A DNA stretch of 64,000 nt from Paenarthrobacter sp. JL.01a (GCF_025452095.1 NZ_CP104877.1:310001-374000); one strand, 5' to 3'; counted from the first letter of the stretch, positions 24,746-34,030 are shown. The notes: generated by a model not told the origin, from the sequence alone. Program-made: numbers and translations.

Positions 24746-25195
24746 CTATTGCAGCTGTGACGTGGCCGCTTCTTCGATCCTGCTCAGGTTGTTGCTGCCT
24801 TTTCTGTCCGGGCGCGTGTGCTGTTTGGCGATGCAGTTCGGCATGGCCTTGACCGCTTGGTGCTCCCGGGATCGGTACTCGCTGGGCGTGATTCCCACGA
24901 TTTCGGTGAAGCGGCTGCTGAAGGAACCCAGGGACGTACAGCCGACCTCCATGCAGGCGTCGGTAACGCTGGTTCCTGCGCGCAGGAGGGCCATGGCCCG
25001 CTCGATCCGCCGCGTCATCAGATAGTTGTAGGGTGATTCCCCATAGGCGGCCTTGAACTGGCGGGAGAAGTGCGCCGGGGACATGAGGGCGCCGGCGGCC
25101 ATGGTGGGCACATCCAAAGGACGCGCGTACTCGCGGTCTATGAAATCGCGGGCGCGCCGCAGATGGGCCAGGTTGGCCAGTTCCTGCGGAGTCAT
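24746..25195 (-). CDS. AraC family regulator, DNA-binding domain only
   Basis: A 149-residue protein consisting of the AraC double helix-turn-helix (about 10-108, including MAAGALMSPAHFSRQFKAAY and ACMEVGCTSLGSFSSRFTEI) and a basic tail, without a cupin sensor domain. Such short AraC proteins often sit with a VOC protein, as here, and the VOC partner may supply sensing. It is divergent from the carboxylesterase gene, with 26 bases between starts. Confidence 0.9.
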   Translation of the reverse strand: MTPQELANLAHLRRARDFIDREYARPLDVPTMAAGALMSPAHFSRQFKAAYGESPYNYLMTRRIERAMALLRAGTSVTDACMEVGCTSLGSFSSRFTEIVGITPSEYRSREHQAVKAMPNCIAKQHTRPDRKGSNNLSRIEEAATSQLQ

Positions 25196-25221
25196 GCCGT
25201 CAGTCTACTAGGCTCGTGCCC

Positions 25222-25839
25222 ATGGATTCAGTGGTCTGGTCAAAGCCCGAAAACCAGCGGAAAGGCACCCCGCTGCTGGTGATGCTTCACGGATACGGCA
25301 CCAGTGAGCAGCGCATGGTTGACCTCTTTGACCATCTGCCTCCGGCCTTCACATGCGCCGCGTTGCGCGGACCAAAAGTCATTGGCGACCACTATGGCTG
25401 GTTCCTGCTGGACTACTTCCTCACCAACGACTTTGCGGACGTGATCACGTCCACCAACGCGGTGTTCGACTGGATCAATTCCGTTAAGGGCAACCACAGC
25501 AGCGTCAGCTTGCTGGGCTATTCGCAGGGCATGGCCATGGCCAGTACGTTGCTGCGGTTACGGCCCGAGGCCTTCAAGGCAACCGTGGGACTGTCCGGTT
25601 TCGTCCTGGACAACGATCTCCTGGCCCTGAGTGAGTCGTTCGACAGTCCGCCCCCGTTCTTCTGGGGGAGGGACAAAGCGGACCCTGTCATCAATGAGGA
25701 CGCAATCGCCCACACGGAAGAGTGGTTGAACGCGAATACGGCCCTGACGGCGCGGACCTACCCGGGGATGGGACACAGGATCGAGCCGGCCGAACTGGTC
25801 GATGTCAGTGCATTCCTCAAGTTCTACGTGCTCGGTTAG
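25222..25839 (+). CDS. Phospholipase/carboxylesterase-type alpha/beta hydrolase
   Basis: A 205-residue cytoplasmic alpha/beta hydrolase. The oxyanion-hole region is LLVMLHGYGTSE and the nucleophile elbow is LLGYSQGMAMA (S101). The charge relay is completed by D153 in DKADPVI and H184 in GMGHRIEP, counted from ATG 25222. Size and motifs match the short carboxylesterase family (YpfH/Est-like). The natural ester is unknown. With only 26 bases to the divergent araC start, the mRNA has almost no leader. Confidence 0.9.
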   Translation: MDSVVWSKPENQRKGTPLLVMLHGYGTSEQRMVDLFDHLPPAFTCAALRGPKVIGDHYGWFLLDYFLTNDFADVITSTNAVFDWINSVKGNHSSVSLLGYSQGMAMASTLLRLRPEAFKATVGLSGFVLDNDLLALSESFDSPPPFFWGRDKADPVINEDAIAHTEEWLNANTALTARTYPGMGHRIEPAELVDVSAFLKFYVLG

Positions 25840-25935
25840 CCGTGGATTAGACGGCATTCCCGCCGCGCAATCAAACCCGTGGTGAGATTCGCGTCACATT
25901 TTCGCATTCAACCGCACTCTATTGAATGACAAAAT

Positions 25936-25949
25936 TGTAAGCGCTTACA
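25936..25949. promoter_or_regulatory. LacI-family operator palindrome
   Basis: TGTAAGCGCTTACA is a perfect 14-base palindrome with the central CG typical of LacI-family sites. It lies 74 bases before the LacI-type gene start. It is probably the autoregulatory site for the disaccharide cluster. Confidence 0.75.
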
Positions 25950-26023
25950 CTTTTGGCTGTTGTCCCCTCCGGGACATGCGCCAAGGCGTCAGGCGGGAAT
26001 GGAAAGGGTTGAGGCCGTGTTGC

Positions 26024-27040
26024 ATGGTTAGGTCTGACGGGGTGACGATCCAGGACGTGGCCGTCCTGTCCGGATTATCGATTTGCACCGTGTCCCGGGC
26101 ACTCAGGAAACTCCCCAACGTTTCCGAAAAGGCCCAGTTGAGAGTGGCTGAGGCCGCAAGCAAGCTCGGTTACAAGGCCTCGGCGGCTGCCTCCAGGTTG
26201 GCCGGCGGAAATACAGGGTCCGTTGCCATCGTCGCCCCCACCGCTACGTCGTGGTTCTTCGCGCAGGCTGTCGAAGCGGCGGAGGAAGTCCTCGGTGACA
26301 GCGGCTACGACACAGTCCTGATCAGCCTCCGGAACAAAGCCACTGTTCGCAGGCAATTTTTTGAGAACCTCGAAAGCCTCGCCCACCGGGTCGACGGGCT
26401 GTTGCTGCTCAATATTGACCCCGACCCCGAAGAGCTGGAAGCGTTGGAAGCCTGCGGACTGGCAGTGGCCAGCGTAGGCATGCAAAATGTTCCGTGGGAC
26501 AATGTAGGTATCGATGACGAACACGCGGCCTGGCAGGCAACCCAACACCTGCTGGACCTGGGCCATTGGGATCTGGCGGTTCTCTCGAGTGCTGAACCCG
26601 TTCTGAGTGACATCCCCAGATACCGTGGCTTCTGCCGTGCGCTGGATGAACACCACCTCACCGTCCACCCGGACCTTGTGGTCTCCTGTGATCCCAGCAT
26701 CGACGACGGGCGACGCGCCATGGCTGAGCTCATCACGCGTGGCGCCCGGCCAACGGCGGTGTTCGCCCATTGCGACGAGGCTGCATTCGGCGCCATGACC
26801 GCGCTGCGCGAGTACGGTCTGTCCGTGCCGAAAAATGTGTCCGTGATCGGAATAGACGACCACCCCATGAGCGGGTTCCTCGGCCTCAGCACCGTGGCGC
26901 AACCGGTGGCTGATCAAGGCGCCTTCGCAGCGAACCTGCTGTGTGAACGACTCCTGAATAGCGAACCATCCCATCAACCCTCAAACCACTTGCTCGATAC
27001 CAAGCTCATCGAACGCAAAACCACGCGCCACAAGCGCTGA
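26024..27040 (+). CDS. LacI family regulator of the GH65 cluster
   Basis: A 338-residue regulator. ATG 26024 is chosen because it places the helix-turn-helix (VTIQDVAVLSGLSICTVSRA) at the usual N-terminal position; a longer frame would overlap the operator. The C-terminal periplasmic-binding-like domain contains VSVIGIDDHPMSGFLGLSTV. It is followed eight bases later by the HAD gene and then the GH65 gene, so a glucose disaccharide or its phosphate is the likely inducer. Confidence 0.92.
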   Translation: MVRSDGVTIQDVAVLSGLSICTVSRALRKLPNVSEKAQLRVAEAASKLGYKASAAASRLAGGNTGSVAIVAPTATSWFFAQAVEAAEEVLGDSGYDTVLISLRNKATVRRQFFENLESLAHRVDGLLLLNIDPDPEELEALEACGLAVASVGMQNVPWDNVGIDDEHAAWQATQHLLDLGHWDLAVLSSAEPVLSDIPRYRGFCRALDEHHLTVHPDLVVSCDPSIDDGRRAMAELITRGARPTAVFAHCDEAAFGAMTALREYGLSVPKNVSVIGIDDHPMSGFLGLSTVAQPVADQGAFAANLLCERLLNSEPSHQPSNHLLDTKLIERKTTRHKR

Positions 27041-27048
27041 ACGGAACC

Positions 27049-27780
27049 ATGCACATGACTGATCTTCGTAATGCCTGGACAGGCGCCTCGGCTCTTTTGT
27101 TCGACCTTGACGGCGTGCTGACGCCCACTGCAGTGGTGCACGAGCGAGCGTGGCAGGAACTGTTCGACGGATACCTGGCCGGAATCGGAAACCAGGATGG
27201 CTATCAGGAAAGCGACTACTTCGACCACATCGATGGCAAGCCACGCTTCGATGGGGTCCGGGACTTCCTGGCCTCCCGTGGCATCACGCTGCCCGAAGGT
27301 CCAACCGACGACGCCCCCACCAACCAGACCGTCCAAGGCCTCGGCAACCGCAAGAACGCCATCTTCAACGAGATCGTGGACACCCGCGGCGTCGAGCCGT
27401 ATGAAGGATCAGTCAAATTCATCAACGCGGCCCTGGAACGGGGACTCAAAGTGGCCGTCGTTTCCTCCTCCCGGAATGCCCCGGCTGTGCTGAAAGCCGC
27501 GGGACTTGACCACCACTTCGAGGTGGTAGTCGACGGCCAGGTGGCCGCCGCCGTCGGACTTCCCGGCAAACCGGACCCGGCAACGTATGTGTACGCAGCA
27601 GGTCTCCTGGAGCTGCCCGTGGAGGAATGCATCGTGGTGGAAGACGCCGTGTCCGGCGTGCAGGCCGGCGCGGGGGCTCCGTTTCATGCCGTGATCGGCG
27701 TTGACCGCGGGGCAGGTCGGCAAACACTGCTGGACGCAGGCGCCACGCTCGTGGTCGATGACCTCTACGAACTTCTCTGA
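27049..27780 (+). CDS. Beta-phosphoglucomutase-like HAD hydrolase
   Basis: A 243-residue HAD-superfamily protein. Motif I is ALLFDLDGVLT, with D19 the phospho-acceptor and D21 the acid/base as in beta-phosphoglucomutase. Motif II serine is in VAVVSSSRN, the lysine in GLPGKPDP, and the acidic motif in CIVVEDAVSGVQAG. Its cap region has the longer NRKNAIFNEI insertion common in the family. Placed between the regulator and a GH65 phosphorylase, it should convert beta-glucose-1-phosphate to glucose-6-phosphate. ATG 27055 is an alternative start. Confidence 0.9.
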   Translation: MHMTDLRNAWTGASALLFDLDGVLTPTAVVHERAWQELFDGYLAGIGNQDGYQESDYFDHIDGKPRFDGVRDFLASRGITLPEGPTDDAPTNQTVQGLGNRKNAIFNEIVDTRGVEPYEGSVKFINAALERGLKVAVVSSSRNAPAVLKAAGLDHHFEVVVDGQVAAAVGLPGKPDPATYVYAAGLLELPVEECIVVEDAVSGVQAGAGAPFHAVIGVDRGAGRQTLLDAGATLVVDDLYELL

Positions 27781-27810
27781 CCCTACTTTTTCGAAGGATT
27801 TCAACCGCCC

Positions 27811-30165
27811 ATGGCACTCATCAGCTCCGATCGGCTGCGTTTCCCCTGCGAGCCCTGGAAGCTTGTGGAAAACATCCACGTTCCCGGTGACGAGGGGACT
27901 CTGGAAACGCTGTTTGCGCTTGGCAACGGCCATCTTGGCATCCGTGGTTCGCATTCCACGGCCGGTGACGGGGAACTTCCCGGTACGTTCATCAATGGCT
28001 TCCATGAGATCTGGGACATCAAGCACGCCGAGAACGCCTACGGCTTTGCCCGGACGGGCCAGCGGATCGTCTACGTTCCGGATGCCAACAACTTCACGGT
28101 TTCCATCGACGGCGAAGCCCTGAGCCTGGCTGAGTCCACGGTGCTGGACTACCACCGCAGCGTGGACTTTTCCACGGGCGTTTACGAGGAACGCATCGTG
28201 TGGTCCTGCCGCTCGGGGGCTACGGTCACCACCGTTGAGCGCCGCGCTGTTGGGTTCGATTCCCGCGGATGTATTGGCCTGGAACTGTCCTTGTCGGCGG
28301 ACCGTGACGTGTCCGCCGACATCACCTCCGGCGTCGTCAACCGCCAGGACCAGCCTGTGGAGGACCACTCGGTCCACGACCCCCGGCGTTCGGGCCGGCA
28401 CGCAGGCCGGGTGCTTCTCCCACTTCACCTGCACGGCGCCGATGGTTCGCTGCGCCTTGCTTGGGAAACCTCAGAGTCCCGCCAGCGCGTAGCCATGGCT
28501 GTCGACCACTGGATTTCCGCCGAGGGCCAGCCGTTCGAGACGTTGGTGGCCGAGGACGAATCATCCGTCCGTTATGTCTTGGCCATCCACGACGGCGACA
28601 CTTTCCGTCTTGAGAAGTCGGTCAGTTACGTAGTTGCCGGCTCTTCTGACACGGAAGACCGGGGCGAAAGCCTGGCCGCGGACGCAGAAGCCACCTTGGT
28701 GCCGTTCCCGGAGATCCTTGCGCAGAGCAAGGCGCATTACGACGAGTACTGGACCACGGCCGATGTCTCGATCGGTGGTCAGCCGGAGATGCAGCAGGCA
28801 GTTCGATGGAGCCTCTTCCAACTCGCGCAGGCCACCGCCCGTGCCGGAGTGGCCGGCATTCCCGCAAAGGGCGTGAGCGGTTCGGGCTATGAAGGCCACT
28901 ATTTCTGGGATCAGGAGGTCTACCTCCTGCCTTACCTGACGTACACCAACCCGTGTGGTGCCAGGAAGGTCCTCGAATCACGGCATGCGATGCTTCCGGA
29001 TGCCAGGGTGCGTGCCAAGGAACTCAGTGTGGACGGCGCGTTGTTCCCGTGGCGCACCATCAACGGTCTGGAAGCCAGCGCCTACTACGCGGCCGGCACA
29101 GCACAGTTCCACATTGCCGCGGCCATCGCCTTTGCTGCCAACCGCTACCAGTGGGCAAGCGGCGATGAGACGTTCAGTGCGGAGCTCGGTGCCGACCTGT
29201 TGATCGAGACAGCACGCATGTGGGCTTCCCTGGGCTTCTTCGGCAAAGACGGCATGTTCCACATCCACGGCGTCACCGGGCCGGACGAGTACACGGCAGT
29301 GGTCAACGACAACCTCTACACCAACGTCATGGCGCGCTTTAACCTCCGGGCAGCGGCCGCACTGGAACATGAGGGCATCGCGGAAACAGAGCGCATGGTC
29401 TGGAGGCAGGCCGCCGAACGGATGTCGCTTCCCTACGATCCCCACCTCCAGGTGTTCAGCCAGGACAACGACTTCATGACGCTGGAACCGTGGGACTGGA
29501 ACACTCCCAAGTCCAAGTACCCGCTGCTGTTGAACTTCCACCCGCTGGTGATCTACCGGCACCAGGTCCTCAAGCAGGCCGACACCGTGCTGGCCATGTT
29601 CCTTCAGTGGCAGGACTTCACCGCGGAGGAAAAGCAGCGCGCCTTCGACTTCTACGATCCCATCACCACAGGTGACTCCACCCTGTCCGCGTGCGTCCAG
29701 GGAATCATGGCGGCCGAGGTGGGCTACGGCGATATCGCACTGAAGCACTTCACCGAAGCATTGTTCATCGACCTGGACAACTCCCACGGCAACACCATTG
29801 ACGGCGTCCACATTGCTTCCACTGGCGGCATTTGGAGTTCCTTGGTGTGCGGCTTCGCCGGGATGCGCGACCAAGGCGCTGTCCTGCGTTTCGACCCCCG
29901 GCTGCCTGCTGAATGGGAGGGGCTGTCCTTCAGGCTTAAGGTGCAGGGACGACTGCTCGCCGTTGATCTGGCACAGGGGTCCATCGCGCTTACCCTCGTG
30001 GACGGTCCCGGTTACAGTGACCAGCCGCTGCAGGTGAAGGTGCGGGACCACGACGTCACCGTCGGTGCCGAGACCGTAACGGTCGCGCTGGACGATGTTC
30101 CTGTTCCGCCGCCGTCGATCTTCCCCAGCGTCTTCCCGACGGCGGGACTTCCGATCATCCGCTAG
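27811..30165 (+). CDS. Glycoside hydrolase family 65 disaccharide phosphorylase
   Basis: A 784-residue GH65 enzyme with an N-terminal beta-sandwich (about 1-270), an (alpha/alpha)6 catalytic barrel and a C-terminal beta domain. The catalytic acid is Glu493 in GVTGPDEYTAVVNDN. The EGHYFWDQEVYLLPYL segment lines the active site, and the C-terminal STGGIWSSLVCGFAG loop binds phosphate. Maltose, trehalose or kojibiose phosphorylase is likely. It releases beta-glucose-1-phosphate for the upstream HAD enzyme. No sugar transporter is in this cluster. Confidence 0.93.
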   Translation: MALISSDRLRFPCEPWKLVENIHVPGDEGTLETLFALGNGHLGIRGSHSTAGDGELPGTFINGFHEIWDIKHAENAYGFARTGQRIVYVPDANNFTVSIDGEALSLAESTVLDYHRSVDFSTGVYEERIVWSCRSGATVTTVERRAVGFDSRGCIGLELSLSADRDVSADITSGVVNRQDQPVEDHSVHDPRRSGRHAGRVLLPLHLHGADGSLRLAWETSESRQRVAMAVDHWISAEGQPFETLVAEDESSVRYVLAIHDGDTFRLEKSVSYVVAGSSDTEDRGESLAADAEATLVPFPEILAQSKAHYDEYWTTADVSIGGQPEMQQAVRWSLFQLAQATARAGVAGIPAKGVSGSGYEGHYFWDQEVYLLPYLTYTNPCGARKVLESRHAMLPDARVRAKELSVDGALFPWRTINGLEASAYYAAGTAQFHIAAAIAFAANRYQWASGDETFSAELGADLLIETARMWASLGFFGKDGMFHIHGVTGPDEYTAVVNDNLYTNVMARFNLRAAAALEHEGIAETERMVWRQAAERMSLPYDPHLQVFSQDNDFMTLEPWDWNTPKSKYPLLLNFHPLVIYRHQVLKQADTVLAMFLQWQDFTAEEKQRAFDFYDPITTGDSTLSACVQGIMAAEVGYGDIALKHFTEALFIDLDNSHGNTIDGVHIASTGGIWSSLVCGFAGMRDQGAVLRFDPRLPAEWEGLSFRLKVQGRLLAVDLAQGSIALTLVDGPGYSDQPLQVKVRDHDVTVGAETVTVALDDVPVPPPSIFPSVFPTAGLPIIR

Positions 30166-30170
30166 CCGCC

Positions 30171-30362
30171 TCAGAAGGCCCGTGACGTGTGGTCCTCAAT
30201 CAGTCCGCTCGCCGCAATCTCCCGCAGCGAGTAGATGGCCTTGGCTGCCGACTTCCTGTCCCGGAAGCAGACGGAGAGGGCAAGTTCCGTCCCGTCATCA
30301 TCGACGAGTCGAACACGGCAGTCTCCGTCTGCTTCCTCGAACAATTCAAATTACCCGGCCAC
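30171..30362 (-). pseudogene. YegP/DUF1508-like gene with a nonsense codon at position 4
   Basis: Read from GTG 30362 the frame is Met-Ala-Gly-stop, then FELFEEADGDCRVRLVDDDG, TELALSVCFRDRKSAAKAIY and SLREIAASGLIEDHTSRAF. This is a clear DUF1508/YegP domain, whose usual start is M-x-G-[KR]-F-E-[LV]-F. The stop TAA (30353-30351) stands where a Lys AAA is expected, one base change away. AAGGGGG upstream of the GTG looks like an intact ribosome binding site. A TTG at 30344 could give a shortened start. The gene abuts the stop of the preceding gene. Confidence 0.7.
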
Positions 30363-30740
30363 CTAAGCAGCCCCCTTGCGGGAAGACGCTTCTGCTGCCG
30401 CACGCTGCCCGCGGTTTTCCGGGGTTCGACGCCGGTCCAACTCGCTGGTTATCAGTTCCAGGAGAGCTTGGGCCGGCTCGGAAAGGTGGTGGGTGTCAGG
30501 GGAGCCCAGCTGGTCGCAATGCAGGAGCACGTGGCGGATCCGCTCGAGTTCCCGGGACGGCACCAGGGGCCAGCGGTGAAACAGCTGCCTCACTGCTATG
30601 GCGCCCGGGAGTGCGTCGGGTTTGTTGGCTGCGGTGTGGGTTCCGTGGGGAACTGCTGCTCTTCGTCGAGCTACAGAAGCTGCGGAAGCTGCTGCCCCGT
30701 GGGTTTGCAAGGTGGTGGCTTTGAGGGAATTGGGGGCCAT
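30363..30740 (-). CDS. Hypothetical protein, alanine-rich N-terminus
   Basis: A 125-residue protein from ATG 30740 with GGGAGGT eleven bases upstream. The first 50 residues are Ala/Arg-rich and probably disordered. The middle, VRQLFHRWPLVPSRELERIR then HVLLHCDQLGS, is helical, and the tail is charged. No known family is recognised. Its TAG stop directly touches the GTG of the broken YegP-like gene, so both were once one operon. Confidence 0.6.
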   Translation of the reverse strand: MAPNSLKATTLQTHGAAASAASVARRRAAVPHGTHTAANKPDALPGAIAVRQLFHRWPLVPSRELERIRHVLLHCDQLGSPDTHHLSEPAQALLELITSELDRRRTPENRGQRAAAEASSRKGAA

Positions 30741-30885
30741 CTGGACCTCCCTGTGTGAAGCGAAGGAAGCCGGCTGCGTGACTTGAATGTAGCTTACAGA
30801 ATGTGAGTTATGTCATGTCAATCGTTACGCCAGGCTACCGGCATTGTGGATTATCCTGCAGCGCGGGTCCTGTCACAGTGGCACC

Positions 30886-31636
30886 ATGACCGACCAACAG
30901 GAGTTGTGGGACGAAGAAACCGCCGAGCGGTACGACACCCCGGGGGAGGGCATGTTCTCCCCGGCAGTTCTGGGTCCTACAGTGCAGGTCCTGTCAGAAC
31001 TTGCCGGTGACGGTGCCGCCATCGAATTCGCCATCGGTACCGGCAGGGTGGCCGTGCCTGTCGCCGCAGCGGGCGTCCCGGTGAGCGGCATCGAACTACC
31101 CCACGCCATGATCCGCCGCCTGCGGACGAAAGTGGACCCCGAAACCATTCCCGTGGTCCAAGGTGACATGTCAGAAACACACATCCCGGGCGAATTTACG
31201 CTGGCGTATCTGGTGCTCAACACCATTGCGAACCTGTTGCCCCAGGACGAGCAGGTCCGTTGCTTCCAGAACGCTGCCCGGCATCTGGCACCCGGCGGCT
31301 GTTTCGTCATTGAGCTTTGGGTGCCACAATTGCGCTCGCTGCTGCCGGGACACGGGGTGACTGTGGAAGTGAGTCAGCCCGGGTACCTGTTGGGTGGATA
31401 CCTATGACGTTCTTCGTCAGCACGTTATCTCCCACCACGTGCAGTTTGAGGAGGAGCTCTCCAACCGGGAAGCGCGGATAGGCCGGACACCGCACCGCTA
31501 TATCTGGCCCAGCGAGCTGGACCTCATGGCCCGGTTGGCCGGATTCCAGTTGGAAGCCCGTTGGGCGGACTGGGATCGCAGCGAATTCACGGCGGAGTCG
31601 CGCAGCCACGGTTCCGTGTACCGGCTCGATGGCTGA
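30886..31636 (+). pseudogene. Class I SAM-dependent methyltransferase, frameshifted
   Basis: From ATG 30886 (MTDQQELWDEETAERYDTPG) the frame encodes a methyltransferase with motif I IEFAIGTGRVAVPVA and a later FVIELWVPQL strand, then stops at TGA 31405-31407 just after GYLLGG. The missing C-terminus continues in another phase from about 31394 (VDTYDVLRQHVISHHVQFEE to GSVYRLDG, stop 31636). Adding one base in the GGGTGG run at 31392-31397 would restore a full-length protein of about 250 residues. It is either a recent mutation or a sequencing error in a G-run. Confidence 0.8.
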
Positions 31637-31661
31637 AGCCTGGACAAACCTGCACTCGCGC

Positions 31662-31679
31662 CCGGGTGTCTCCACCCGG
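31662..31679. terminator. Short stem-loop between convergent genes
   Basis: CCGGGTG (31662-31668) and CACCCGG (31673-31679) form a 7-base stem with a 4-base loop. It sits between the methyltransferase relic and the leftward HNH gene. There is no strong T-run. Confidence 0.45.
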
Positions 31680-31690
31680 CTCCTGGCCTC

Positions 31691-33166
31691 TTAGACGCGT
31701 GTAAGGTCCCGGGAATCTACGGGATGCGGGTCCGGAGGCGATGCGGGCATAACTGTGCCTGGGGCGGCAGCCTCGGTACTGGCTTCGACCGGTCCTTCGG
31801 ACGGCGCTGGTTCGATTCGGTGACCCGCATCGAGTTCGAGTCCTGGAAGGGGTGGGGCGGTGGAAAGGTAGCTGTGTCCGCTGGGTGTTTGGAGTGTGAG
31901 CGTGTGGCGGGTATCGGGGGCTGGTTCGGCCCGCTGGCCGGCGGTGCTTGTCCAGCCGGGCTGTTCTTTGCTGTGGTTGCAGGCTTCGCAGAGCCCGGCG
32001 CCGTTATCCAGGGTGGTGGGCCCGCCCTGGTGCCAGGGGATGATGTGGTCGGTGTGGCGGATGGGCGCGTCGCAGTAAGGGGTCCGGCAGGTGTGGTCGC
32101 GGGTTTCGATGAAGCGTCTGAGCCTCGGTGGGAAGAGCCTGGCTTTGGAGTCGGTGCTGATCAGGTCCCCGGTGGCCGGTGCGGTGTAGAGCCGGCGAAG
32201 CCACAGGCTGTACTCAGAGTCCACTGCGGGCTTTTCCCCTCCCGCCGTCGCCTGGGCGGGGTTTGTCAGTTCCCTTGCCCACTGGGCCGGGACGATGCCA
32301 TAGCCCTGGAGTCGGGCCGGTTCACTGTCGCCTTGGAACAACGTACGGTCGGTCATGACGAGCTGAAGCTCAACCCCGTTGATTCCGCCGGCTTTGCCGG
32401 TCAGACGCTCAACGAGAGTGTCGGCCATGGCCTGGCCACGGGAACGTTCCACGGCACCGGGCCGCGACCGGGCCGTGTCCGCAGCCTTGGACAAGGCCGC
32501 AAACACCGCCACGCCTTGCGCCACCGGAAGCAGCGCGGTCAGGACGGTCATGGTGTCCGGGGCGGGCCGCAGGCTTACCGTCCGGTCCGACACGGCACGG
32601 CCCGCGCGTTGAGCGACAGTCCGCGGGTCCCGCCGGTACGCGGCGGCCCTCGCGGCGGCGACAATGACCTTATCCCCGGCTCCTTCGAACGTCCCGGTGT
32701 CAGCTGCAAGTTCGGCATCGACGCCGGCACGGTCCTCGACCGAAAGACACGCTGTCTCGCGCGCCAGCAACGTGGCCCGCCACTCACTCAACTGACCCGA
32801 CTCGAGGGCAGCCATGGTGTGCGGCATCTCCGCCACCAACGCCTTGGCCAACCCGAACAGCCGGGCACCGCGGTTCGGGGACTCCCGGCGCGCCAACGCC
32901 ACCTCCGCCCCGACGCCCCGGCCCTGCTCCGCCGCGGGAACACCCCGCGCGGCCTCGCTGGCGCGCTGGGCCGTATCAAAAGCAACAGCCACCCTTGCCT
33001 GCAACCCACAGATCGCAGACTTTAAAGCCTCCAACTCTCGAAGCTGGGCTATCAGCTCCCCGGTATCGGCGCTCAAGGGAAACGAACCGATGGCAACGAT
33101 GCAATCAGCTACATCAGACAGGGGCGCGCCAGTTCTTTTCGTCTCCCCGAGGTGTATCTGCTCCAT
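31691..33166 (-). CDS. DUF222 and HNH nuclease domain protein
   Basis: A 491-residue protein, ATG 33166 chosen for its GGAAGAG box. The N-terminal two thirds are the DUF222 domain common in many copies in actinobacteria. The HNH motif lies at about 358-401: [18 protein letters not shown], then [10 protein letters not shown], giving two zinc-binding cysteine pairs and the catalytic histidines. The tail is proline-rich and disordered. These proteins resemble mobile 13E12-repeat proteins of mycobacteria. Activity is untested as far as I know. It lies beside two damaged genes, in a region that looks less stable. Confidence 0.88.
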   Translation of the reverse strand: MEQIHLGETKRTGAPLSDVADCIVAIGSFPLSADTGELIAQLRELEALKSAICGLQARVAVAFDTAQRASEAARGVPAAEQGRGVGAEVALARRESPNRGARLFGLAKALVAEMPHTMAALESGQLSEWRATLLARETACLSVEDRAGVDAELAADTGTFEGAGDKVIVAAARAAAYRRDPRTVAQRAGRAVSDRTVSLRPAPDTMTVLTALLPVAQGVAVFAALSKAADTARSRPGAVERSRGQAMADTLVERLTGKAGGINGVELQLVMTDRTLFQGDSEPARLQGYGIVPAQWARELTNPAQATAGGEKPAVDSEYSLWLRRLYTAPATGDLISTDSKARLFPPRLRRFIETRDHTCRTPYCDAPIRHTDHIIPWHQGGPTTLDNGAGLCEACNHSKEQPGWTSTAGQRAEPAPDTRHTLTLQTPSGHSYLSTAPPLPGLELDAGHRIEPAPSEGPVEASTEAAAPGTVMPASPPDPHPVDSRDLTRV

Positions 33167-33238
33167 GCCCCAACTCTTCCAACCAACAACAGCACCCAAA
33201 AGGCACCAACCGCCCTATGTGGAAAAGCCAGCCAATCC

Positions 33239-34030
33239 CTAGGCCGCAGCCGCCACCACCCGCGCCCGCACCGTGATCGCAGCACCCAGGACCAAGGCGG
33301 CAGCGACGGCAGCCGCGATCGCCGTGGGGAATGACTCGGGGGCGTCGGAGCTGCGGCCAACGGTGATCCACACCAGACCCCATGCGATGGCAGCGGCCAA
33401 TGCGAGCCGGCCATGGCCCTTGACGGCCAAGGCAACACCAACCACCGCAACCACTACAAGTACGGCAACCGACCACACCTCGGGCCGCAGGCCCAGGCCG
33501 GAGAAACCGCTGGCCTTCAACGCCGCCGCAATGTTGGCGCACACGGCGACGCTGGTCCAGCCGAGGTAGAGCCCCAGGGTTCCGTCCACCACCACAGCCT
33601 CAACCCAGGAGGCGGCGCGGGTGCGGCTGTAGCGCAGAAAAGCCAGGACCAAGGTGACCAGCAGCGCCAGAATCACCAGAACGCTGATGTAAAGCCAGCC
33701 CGCCTGGACGGACAGAATCCAGGTGGCATTGAGGACCATGGACGCAGCAACGGTCCAACCTAAGGCTCGTTGCCGGGGGTTTGAGCGCTGCGATGGCAGC
33801 CATTGCCACACGGTGTAGCCCACAAGCCCGGCGTAGACCACGGACCAGATGGAGAACGCAGGCGTGGCTGGTGCCAGGAGGGTTGAGTCGGCGGCTAACG
33901 CACCGCCGGCCGCCTGGGCGATGGGTGTCCCGCCGAAGACACCGACGCCGATCATCGAGCCAACGATGCAGACAACCAGGCTTGCCGTTACAGTGATTTG
34001 CCGCCTGAAATCTGTGCTCCCGGTTGCCAT
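33239..34030 (-). CDS. TspO/MBR-related (CrtK-like) membrane protein
   Basis: A 263-residue protein from ATG 34030 with AAAGAGG upstream. It has seven to eight predicted helices. The segment ATPAFSIWSVVYAGLVGYTV followed by NATWILSVQAGW is reminiscent of tryptophan-rich TspO proteins, but the protein is much longer than the canonical 160 residues and less Trp-rich. It is divergent from the MarR gene and next to the carotenoid operon; tspO of Rhodobacter (crtK) is likewise in a carotenoid cluster. A sensor or transporter of a tetrapyrrole or isoprenoid is inference. Confidence 0.65.
   Translation of the reverse strand: MATGSTDFRRQITVTASLVVCIVGSMIGVGVFGGTPIAQAAGGALAADSTLLAPATPAFSIWSVVYAGLVGYTVWQWLPSQRSNPRQRALGWTVAASMVLNATWILSVQAGWLYISVLVILALLVTLVLAFLRYSRTRAASWVEAVVVDGTLGLYLGWTSVAVCANIAAALKASGFSGLGLRPEVWSVAVLVVVAVVGVALAVKGHGRLALAAAIAWGLVWITVGRSSDAPESFPTAIAAAVAAALVLGAAITVRARVVAAAA

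Noticed and set aside
31801..31830. A GGTTCGATTC string resembling the T-loop of a tRNA
   Set aside because: No acceptor stem, anticodon arm or CCA context around it; it is inside the HNH gene. No tRNA was found anywhere in the window.
31724..33025. A 433-codon open frame on the plus strand
   Set aside because: It is antisense to the DUF222-HNH gene, whose zinc and HNH residues are intact.
31691..33166. DUF222-HNH gene as part of a group I intron or homing element
   Set aside because: No intron core or interrupted host gene is visible; such genes are common stand-alone copies in actinobacteria.
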